Positions 57,786 to 64,000 of a DNA stretch of 64,000 bases are shown in pieces; position 1 is the stretch's first letter, and the number at the start of each line of letters is the position of its first letter. Position numbers and translations under genes: made by a program. The notes under the pieces were generated by a model. It made no database searches. It was not told the DNA's origin and saw only the letters and a list, made by a program, of their open reading frames with translations. The stretch covers positions 3,904,501 through 3,968,500 of the forward strand of contig NZ_CP031941.1 of assembly GCF_003443655.1 (NCBI RefSeq). The letters run 5' to 3'. This DNA comes from Nostoc sphaeroides (GTDB lineage Bacteria; Cyanobacteriota; Cyanobacteriia; Cyanobacteriales; Nostocaceae).

Positions 57786-57931
57786 TTTATAAAAGGTAGA
57801 GATGCGATGTTTCTCGCGTCTCTATCTGGAAAATAAGCTACAAATGAACGAACATAGATAACAATACTGCTTTTAAGGGCTGAAGCCCTTACTACAAACC
57901 TTTAATTATTCACGCCTACTTACTTAATCTT

Positions 57932-58107
57932 AGGACTTACGCATTGACAGAAAAGCCAAAATAACAGGTATAGTTTTCAAGGTTTATAGCTAGGTTTTTC
58001 AATGAGATTTTGGCGATCGCACCCAATCAACGGTGATTGAAAAAAGCCTGAACCAACGTATTTTCGTTAATGCACAAGATAGTTATTTTGTACAGTGCGT
58101 AAGTCCT
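57932..58107. repeat. MITE-like element, ends AGGACTTACGCA
   Basis: AGGACTTACGCATTGACA and (reverse complement) AGGACTTACGCACTGTA are inverted ends of a 176-bp element; same family as 53113-53205. It abuts the element at 58118. Confidence 0.85.
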
Positions 58108-58117
58108 AAATCTGTAT

Positions 58118-58170
58118 TTTTCTGTAACTGAGAATAAAAGTCCGATCTAACAAAATCGCATCGCTCCCTA
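58118..58170. repeat. Half copy of the GGGGAGCAATGCG MITE
   Basis: Reads AGATCGGAC..., ACAAAATCGCATCGCTCCCT, matching one end of the MITE at 26052 at most positions. The other end is missing. Confidence 0.7.
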
Positions 58171-58185
58171 GAGGAATTAACAAAC

Positions 58186-60192
58186 CTATGCCCCGTTTGC
58201 TAAAGTACTGTAGCAGAAAGAGCTATCTGCAAAGATAAATTTCTCAAAGCCAGTCGTAGACAAGGTAATGGGGTTTTCATTGTTGTTGAAAGTGATGTTG
58301 GCACTTTTAAGGGGATTGCCACAAATAACACCAGATACGATGAGTTCAGAGCGATTGAAAGCTCTAAGATCGAGAGTATCCCAGCCGCACCCGCCATCAA
58401 CAGTTGCTTCCCCAAATCCTTTGAAGTAGTCATTCCCAGCGCCCAGTTCAACGCTGATTCCGCCACCGATAGTGACTTTCTGTTGAACTCCATCTAGGGT
58501 GCTGGTGGCAATAACTTCGTCATTACCATTACCAGTTTTAATGATTCCTTCTCCATAAATGCCATAGGCAGTACCACCAATTGTTGCTGTAGCCTGGCCG
58601 GTAAGCTTGTCAGAACCGTTGCCAGTATCAATGATTCCGTCGTTGACGATGCCATAGGCGGTAAAGTTTGTTCCAGAACTGTTGCCATAACCCCTAATCG
58701 TGTCCTTGCCCCACCCTGTAGTGATAGTGCCGTCTTTAGTGTTCTGAATGCCAGTTCCAGCACCGCTATCGCCGATGTTGCCGGGCCCGCTGAAGGCGCC
58801 GATGCCACCAGTACCTCTGCCAATGATAGTGTCTTCCCCGTCTTTGGTATTTAGTTTGCCACTGTTGCTAATGCCAGTCCCACTACCGCCGTTGCCAGCC
58901 TTACCACCACCGCCGCCGATGCCGCCAGTAGCTGTACCGACGATTGTGTCATTTCCGTTCCCCGCATTCAGACTGCCACTGTTAACAATGCCGGTTGCAG
59001 TACCGCCGTTGCCAGCCTCACCACCATCGCCGCCGATGCCGCCAGTAGCTGTACCGACGATTGTGTCATTTCCGTTCCCCGCATTCAGACTGCCACTGTT
59101 AACAATGCCGGTTGCAGTACCGCCGTTGCCACCATAATAAGCCTCACCGCCGATGCCACCAGTACCTGTACCGGCGATCATGTCATTTGCGTCTCCTGCA
59201 TTCAGACTGCCACTGTTAACGATGCCGGTTGCAGTACCACCCTCAACGCCGCTAGTACCCTCGCCGTTAGGAACGTTAACGCCGCCAGTACCGCCAGTAC
59301 CTGTACCAACGATCGTGTCTTCTCCGTTTCCGGTATTCAGACTACCACTGTTAACAATGCCAATCCCATTACCACCGTAGGAGCCTTCGAGATCAGCCGC
59401 GCCGATGCCGCCCTTCCCTGTGCCGGTGATTGTATCTTCTCCATCTCCTGTATTCAGACTCCCGGTGTTAGCAATGCCGATCCCAGCACCGGTGCTATGG
59501 TCACCGTAACTGCTGCGGCTGCCACCAGTACCAGTGCCGATAATCATGTCTTGTCCTTCCCCGGTGTCCAGTTCGCCACTGTTAGCGATGCCAATTCCAT
59601 CGCCGATTATGCCCCTATCGTACCTGCCGTAACCGCTGCCGCCGTTGCCACCAGTACCGGTGCCGATGATCGTATCGTTTCCGTTTTCAGTATCCAGTTT
59701 GCCACTGTTAGCGATACCAGTCCCAGTACCGCTGTAGCCGCCCTCGCGGAAGCTTTGATAACGATTTGGAGCGTTGGCGGCACCGCCAGTACCAGTGCCG
59801 ATGATCGTGTCATTTCCGTTCCCTGCATTCAGACTGCCAACGTTGTTAGCGATGCCTGTCCCAGTACCACCACTACTACCCTCATAGTAACCTTGGCCGC
59901 CGCTGCCACCAGTACCGGTGCCGATGATCGTGTCATTTCCGTTCCCTGCATTCAGACTGCCACCGTTGTTAGCGATGCCTGTCCCAGTACCACCACTACT
60001 GACGCTGTACTGATCGTTGCCACCGTTGCCGCCCTTCCCTGTGCCAGCGATCGCATCTTTCCCTGAGAGTGTACGAATGTAACCTCCAGTTAAAATATCA
60101 ATACCTATTGCATCGGCATTTAATTCTTCTCCAACTAAAGTGTCGGTGCTGGGGGTGCCAATGAAATTGGGTGGAACGGTAAGTCTAGGCAT
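58186..60192 (-). CDS. RTX-like Gly-rich repeat protein
   Basis: A 668-aa protein starting MPRLTVPPNF with GAGGAT upstream (a 15-codon longer start at 60237 is less likely). It consists of about fifteen units built on GNGNDTIIGTGTGG, spaced by about 40 residues of Gly/Thr/Ser-rich sequence, resembling hemolysin-type Ca-binding nonapeptide repeats. The C-terminus has GAGNDYFKGFG and TTGFEKFIFADSSF, typical of cyanobacterial RTX proteins secreted by type I systems. The units are so alike that replication slippage and length variation are likely. No transporter is adjacent. Confidence 0.8.
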   Translation of the reverse strand: MPRLTVPPNFIGTPSTDTLVGEELNADAIGIDILTGGYIRTLSGKDAIAGTGKGGNGGNDQYSVSSGGTGTGIANNGGSLNAGNGNDTIIGTGTGGSGGQGYYEGSSGGTGTGIANNVGSLNAGNGNDTIIGTGTGGAANAPNRYQSFREGGYSGTGTGIANSGKLDTENGNDTIIGTGTGGNGGSGYGRYDRGIIGDGIGIANSGELDTGEGQDMIIGTGTGGSRSSYGDHSTGAGIGIANTGSLNTGDGEDTITGTGKGGIGAADLEGSYGGNGIGIVNSGSLNTGNGEDTIVGTGTGGTGGVNVPNGEGTSGVEGGTATGIVNSGSLNAGDANDMIAGTGTGGIGGEAYYGGNGGTATGIVNSGSLNAGNGNDTIVGTATGGIGGDGGEAGNGGTATGIVNSGSLNAGNGNDTIVGTATGGIGGGGGKAGNGGSGTGISNSGKLNTKDGEDTIIGRGTGGIGAFSGPGNIGDSGAGTGIQNTKDGTITTGWGKDTIRGYGNSSGTNFTAYGIVNDGIIDTGNGSDKLTGQATATIGGTAYGIYGEGIIKTGNGNDEVIATSTLDGVQQKVTIGGGISVELGAGNDYFKGFGEATVDGGCGWDTLDLRAFNRSELIVSGVICGNPLKSANITFNNNENPITLSTTGFEKFIFADSSFCYSTLANGA

Positions 60193-60714
60193 GATCAAAA
60201 TCCTCTTAATTGGGTTTAGTACGGTCGGTTTGCTCATTTAGATGAGCAGTTTTTCAAAAAAATTCCCGGAATCCTTTATCCAAGAGCGATTCAGTGATTG
60301 AGTTCGCTGTTGTAGGAGTCACTTTAGGTAATGAAGTTCCAAATAATCAGAATTTCCAGGATTAAAACTTGCTTGCGATCGCATCGCGTCCGATGAATTT
60401 CTTCTGCGTTCAACTAGTGGGTCATCTTACAGGCTGATAGCCATTTCCATAATCTGGAAATCACCTATGGACGTTACGAGAAAAGGAAATTTTATTACTT
60501 CCTTAATAACAGTACAATTACCAGCATCTTAAGATTTAATGTAATCTATCTTTAGATGTGTTACAACATTTATCTTTAACCCACACTTTGGAATATATGT
60601 ACTAATACTAAATATAGCTATTTATTTTACGAATTCATGAATTGCCCCTATAGGATGTAGTATTGCGTAATTCCTAAAAACGAAAAAATAAAAGTTTAAA
60701 TTAGGCAGGAAATT
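60193..60714. other. Divergent-gene spacer
   Basis: A 520-bp AT-rich gap between the RTX-like gene (-) and the kinase-WD40 gene (+). No repeat family or small ORF convinces me; GGCAGGA before the TTG start of the kinase gene is the only site I can call. Confidence 0.5.
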
Positions 60715-62529
60715 TTGCTTTTACAAGAGCGTTATCGTTTAATGAAACAGATTGGTAAAGGGGGATTCTGTAAAACCTTCCTTGCTGTAGATGAGGGTCA
60801 GTTTCCGCCAATTCCTTGCGTTGTTCAAGAATTATCGCAGGAATACGAAACATTTCAAGATTTTCAGCAAAAGGCGCAACAGCTAGAGCAATTAGGGAAA
60901 CATCCGCAAATTCCCGCTTTATTGGCTTATTATCAGCAGAATGGGCATTTCTATTTAGTGCAGGAGTTTATTGCAGGCACTAATTTAGCTCAAGTGGTTG
61001 AAGAAGAAGGTGCTTTTAATGAAACTCAGATTTGGCAACTTTTAGAAGATGTGTTGCCAGTTTTCCAGTTGATTAGCGATGCCTGCGGCGGGCGTAGATG
61101 CAGCAACATCATCCACCGCGATATTAAACCCCAAAATATCATCCGTAGATCCCCAATTACCAAGAAGGGGGATTTCGTCATAGTCGATTTTAGTACTGCG
61201 AAAATCGTCACAGAAATTGATCGGTTAACATCTGAAACCAGTATTGGCAGTCCAGAATACTCTGCACCAGAACAAGCGAAGGGGAAAGCAGTTTTTGCTA
61301 GTGACTTATATAGCTTAGGTGTTACTTGCATTTACTTACTTACCCAGATTCCTCCCTTTGATTTATATGATATTGCAAATGATTGCTGGGTCTGGCAACA
61401 ATATCTTACTACTAAGGTAAGCGATCGCTTGGCGCAAATCCTCGACAAGCTGCTGCAAAACGCTGTTAACCGTCGCTTTCAATCGGCTAATGAAGTTATG
61501 CAAGCAATGGGTATGGAATATAAAATCCAAAATCCAAAACTTGTACTGAGCGAAGTCGAAGTATCCAAAATCCAAAATCCTCCTTGGCGATGTTTGCATA
61601 CCTTAACTGGGCATTCTGGGACATTGAGTAGTGTCAATGCCCTTGCCATTAGTCCTGACGGTTACACTTTAGCCAGCGCTAGCGATGATAAAAACATAAA
61701 ATTGTGGGATTTAAATAGCCAAAAAGTCATAGCTATCTTATCAGGACATTCTCAAGCTGTAAAATCAGTTAGCTTCAGTCCAAATGGGAAAATTCTGGCA
61801 ACTGCTAGCGATGATAAAACTATCAAATTGTGGCAGGTTGAGACATTAGAGCAAATCTGCACCATCTTAGGACACGCACACGCTGTAAAATCAGTTGCTT
61901 TCAGTCCAGATGGGCAGATGCTCGCTAGTGGTAGCTGGGATAAGACAATCAAACTCTGGGATGTAAATACTGGTAGAGAATTGTACAGCATAACTGGACA
62001 CCAATTGCAAGTAAGTTCAGTGGCATTTAGTCCTGATGGAAAACTTTTAGCTAGCGCTAGTTATGACAGAACAATTCGCCTGTGGCAGATACCTCCATTA
62101 GAAAGTTCCCGAACAGAATTTGAAAACCGCCCATGCTATAGCTTGTTAAGCACCCTTTCGGGTCATGCATGGGCGGTTTTGACAGTCGCTTTTAGTCCTG
62201 ATGGGAAAATTTTGGCGACGGGTAGTGATGATAACACTATTAAATTGTGGGAGGTAAACACTGGTCAGCTAATTTGCACACTTGTAGGCCATTCTTGGTC
62301 TGTGGTGGCTGTGGCTTTTACTGCCGATGGCGAAACACTCCTAAGTGCAAGTTGCGACAAAACAGTTAAACTTTGGAGAGTAAGCACAGCAGAAGAGATT
62401 GTTACTCTCTCTGGTCATATAGACTCAGTATCTGCTGTTGCTGTGAGCAAAGTTACACAATTAATTGCAAGTGGCAGCCGGGACAAGACTATCAAACTGT
62501 GGCAGCTTGTAGAACAGCAGAATCGCTAA
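60715..62529 (+). CDS. Serine/threonine kinase-like protein with seven WD40 repeats
   Basis: A 604-aa protein. An N-terminal Hanks-type kinase domain (residues 1-260) has the Gly loop IGKGGFCKTF and the catalytic HRDIKPQN. But the ATP-binding Lys of the usual VVKQL region is a Gln (VVQEL) and DFG is DFS, so catalysis is doubtful. Seven WD40 units end in TIKLW-type motifs and form a propeller. Two dispersed repeats are translated inside the gene: SDACGGRRCS just before HRD (61075-61104) and KLVLSEVEVSK between kinase and WD40 (61522-61581). Start is TTG 60715 with GGCAGGA. Confidence 0.88.
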   Translation: MLLQERYRLMKQIGKGGFCKTFLAVDEGQFPPIPCVVQELSQEYETFQDFQQKAQQLEQLGKHPQIPALLAYYQQNGHFYLVQEFIAGTNLAQVVEEEGAFNETQIWQLLEDVLPVFQLISDACGGRRCSNIIHRDIKPQNIIRRSPITKKGDFVIVDFSTAKIVTEIDRLTSETSIGSPEYSAPEQAKGKAVFASDLYSLGVTCIYLLTQIPPFDLYDIANDCWVWQQYLTTKVSDRLAQILDKLLQNAVNRRFQSANEVMQAMGMEYKIQNPKLVLSEVEVSKIQNPPWRCLHTLTGHSGTLSSVNALAISPDGYTLASASDDKNIKLWDLNSQKVIAILSGHSQAVKSVSFSPNGKILATASDDKTIKLWQVETLEQICTILGHAHAVKSVAFSPDGQMLASGSWDKTIKLWDVNTGRELYSITGHQLQVSSVAFSPDGKLLASASYDRTIRLWQIPPLESSRTEFENRPCYSLLSTLSGHAWAVLTVAFSPDGKILATGSDDNTIKLWEVNTGQLICTLVGHSWSVVAVAFTADGETLLSASCDKTVKLWRVSTAEEIVTLSGHIDSVSAVAVSKVTQLIASGSRDKTIKLWQLVEQQNR

Positions 62530-62541
62530 TATTGTGTAATA

Positions 62542-62841
62542 TCAGGCGCTACCTGTGAAGGCAACTTCTGGAAATTTCAATTGAGCTTCTGCCATTGGAC
62601 GGTTTCTACCTTCCTCTTGCCAGTAGTTAATCACTTCTGTTGCTTTATTAAGCAACTCGACACGATCCACATCAGTAATCCAATGTTTGGACTCTAATTC
62701 CTTTTTTAACTCTTCCCAGGCATCATTTCTGGGCCAAAAAAAGTACTTAGTCAAGGGACTGGTGCCTTTGCCGACAATTTGATCGACTGCAAGAGCAACG
62801 TTCTCGTCTAACCACAGAATTTTTAAAATAAACTTGGTCAA
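62542..62841 (-). CDS. PSRP-3 / Ycf65 (plastid-type 30S ribosomal protein cS23)
   Basis: A 99-aa protein starting [21 protein letters not shown] and containing [19 protein letters not shown]. It is the Ycf65/PSRP-3 protein of cyanobacterial and chloroplast 30S subunits. Convergent with the kinase-WD40 gene, with 12 bp between stops. Confidence 0.93.
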   Translation of the reverse strand: MTKFILKILWLDENVALAVDQIVGKGTSPLTKYFFWPRNDAWEELKKELESKHWITDVDRVELLNKATEVINYWQEEGRNRPMAEAQLKFPEVAFTGSA

Positions 62842-63099
62842 TCACACCTCCGGGAATTTCCGGGCATTACTGAACTAGGATAGCGATCGCTTATTTTAAC
62901 GCAATACTCTATCAAATGACCAAACAGTAATTGAAAAAGGGACTGGGGACTGGGGACTGGGGATTAAAGCAAGAAATTTTACTATAAAAACACAAATTGC
63001 GCGTATTCACTGATGGATGGTGCAATTTTGCATGGTTAATATGTAGCAAATAATATAGCATCGGCTACTTAAGCTAAAAGGTAAAGTTTCTTTGGTTAA

Positions 63100-63348
63100 A
63101 TGACTATTAAAAAACCCTTGGCTATCAACCAGCCAGAAGTGGGGCAGATAATTTATGATTTGCGGCTTGCTTTCGGGCTTACGCAAGAACAGTTGGCAAC
63201 CTCTCTAGGCGTTACGTATAGCACAATTAACCGTTGGGAAAATGGACGCTCTAAACCGTCGCCGATGGCGATGAAGCTTATTGAGCAGAAGCTTGATGAT
63301 ATGGGCGCTCAGGGTCAGGATTTATTGGCTAAGTATTTGCGGAATTAG
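63100..63348 (+). CDS. XRE-family HTH regulator
   Basis: An 82-aa helix-turn-helix protein. QIIYDLRLAFGLTQEQLATSLGVTYSTINRWENGR covers the XRE HTH. It probably acts as a small repressor. Target unknown. Preceded by a G-rich short repeat and AT-rich DNA. Confidence 0.8.
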   Translation: MTIKKPLAINQPEVGQIIYDLRLAFGLTQEQLATSLGVTYSTINRWENGRSKPSPMAMKLIEQKLDDMGAQGQDLLAKYLRN

Positions 63349-63516
63349 TTGTTTGCTCAATTTTGATGTGAGCGGTGGGTTTTGCCCATCGCAGATTTAA
63401 CCTGCTTTCTTCAGATTAATTACGGTCAAGGGAAATACCAGATTTTCATATTGGGCATTTTTCTATCCCCCCGTGAACGGTTACATAGAGTACAGCTTAC
63501 ATACTAATTAATACAT

Positions 63517-64000
63517 ATGAACATACTCAATTTGACGGATCTTACCCAACACGAAGCTGAAGCTATAGATCAAGAATTCAATTTTGCTAATGCTTTTAAT
63601 CAACAGACTCAATCTTCTTCACAAATGGATATCATCACCAAATTACCCGAGATATGGTTAGATGCAAAACGAACAAAACAAAAGGATTCAAACGAGAAAT
63701 TTATAGTAACTTTCTACACTACTCGTGGCTTAAAGAGTGCCTTACAACCAAACAATATTATGCTACATTATGCGGCTTCAATTGCCATAATTCATATTGC
63801 AAATTATTTGGTAAAAAAGCGATTAAGTGTGAGTTTAATTGAACCCTGTTTTGATAGCCTTTTTAATGTATTTAAGCATTTAGAAGTACCCATTTATCCT
63901 CTAAAAGAAGAACTTCTCCATGATGGTGATAGTATTTATGAGAACTTAAAAAAATATATTAAAACAGATGCAATTTTTCTTGTTGATCCGAATAATCCCA
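63517..64000 (+). CDS. PLP-dependent aminotransferase-like protein, partial
   Basis: The frame starts at ATG 63517 (MNILNLTDLTQHEAEA) and stays open to the window end (161 codons). The order IMLHYAASIAIIHIANYL, LIEPCFDSLFNVFKHL, VPIYPL and IFLVDPNNP is that of class I/II aminotransferases (cofactor-domain strands, then DPNNP before the PLP Asp region). The PLP lysine is beyond the window. Substrate cannot be told. Confidence 0.8.
   Translation, partial: MNILNLTDLTQHEAEAIDQEFNFANAFNQQTQSSSQMDIITKLPEIWLDAKRTKQKDSNEKFIVTFYTTRGLKSALQPNNIMLHYAASIAIIHIANYLVKKRLSVSLIEPCFDSLFNVFKHLEVPIYPLKEELLHDGDSIYENLKKYIKTDAIFLVDPNNP

Noticed and set aside
58748..60066. Pro/Val/Ser-rich frames on the plus strand
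   Set aside because: They are antisense shadows of the GC-rich repeats of the RTX-like gene, without start signals of their own.

Overview
The window comes from the chromosome of a filamentous, Nostoc-like (Nostocales) cyanobacterium. Support comes from photosynthesis and carbon-concentration genes (petH, prk, psbN/psbH, the ccm carboxysome operon, an ndhF/ndhD/CO2-hydration cluster), very frequent HIP1 octamers (GCGATCGC), short tandem heptamer repeats such as (TAGTCAT)n and (TCTAAAA)n, and many small palindromic elements. I saw no rRNA, no tRNA, no CRISPR array and no prophage.

Layout. 0.4-8.2 kb: metK, prk, petH, hom and a Uma2-type nuclease. 8.2-20.2 kb: a carbon-acquisition region with a constitutive-type CO2-uptake NDH-1 module (cupB-like, ndhD4-like, ndhF4-like, minus strand), then ccmK-ccmK-ccmL-ccmM-ccmN-ccmO on the plus strand and a LysR regulator. 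CcmM carries an apparent +1 frameshift in its fourth RuBisCO-small-subunit-like repeat. 20.2-31.1 kb: accessory genes (MuiA-like protein, broken nuclease, Uma2, mnmE, GNAT, SDR, orphan ParD, a TnpB-type element remnant, a lipase-like hydrolase and a large unknown protein). 31.2-40.1 kb: GH38 alpha-mannosidase, psbN/psbH, tatA, pth, rpsU, an SPFH protein, folP and tpiA. 40.6-43.1 kb: a small accessory island of DNA-binding-like proteins, one joining an N-terminal RHH-like part to an RNA-polymerase alpha-CTD-like C-terminus. 43.4-50.8 kb: a GTPase, an MscS-like channel, a tnpB insertion sequence, an SRPBCC protein and a SirB1-like protein. 50.8-52.2 kb: a non-coding region with two tandem 173-bp units, each ending in an intrinsic terminator (candidate sRNAs). 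52.2-64 kb: a PEP-CTERM vWA protein, atpD-atpC, a large SPFH protein, an RTX-like repeat protein, a kinase-WD40 protein, PSRP-3, an XRE regulator and the start of an aminotransferase.

The strongest theme beyond the genes is repeat load. At least ten families of 90-250-bp inverted-repeat (MITE-like) elements fill the intergenic spaces. Some sit directly on stop codons, some are nested in others, and pieces of dispersed repeats are translated in frame inside mnmE, the alpha-mannosidase and the kinase-WD40 gene. The most interesting candidates for new biology are the twin terminator-bearing units at 51.1-51.5 kb, the alpha-CTD-like regulator with its own operator-like palindrome at 41.6-42.3 kb, and the RHH/TnpB-remnant cassette at 28 kb. 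All identifications rest on reading the sequence and recalled family knowledge; no searches were run.
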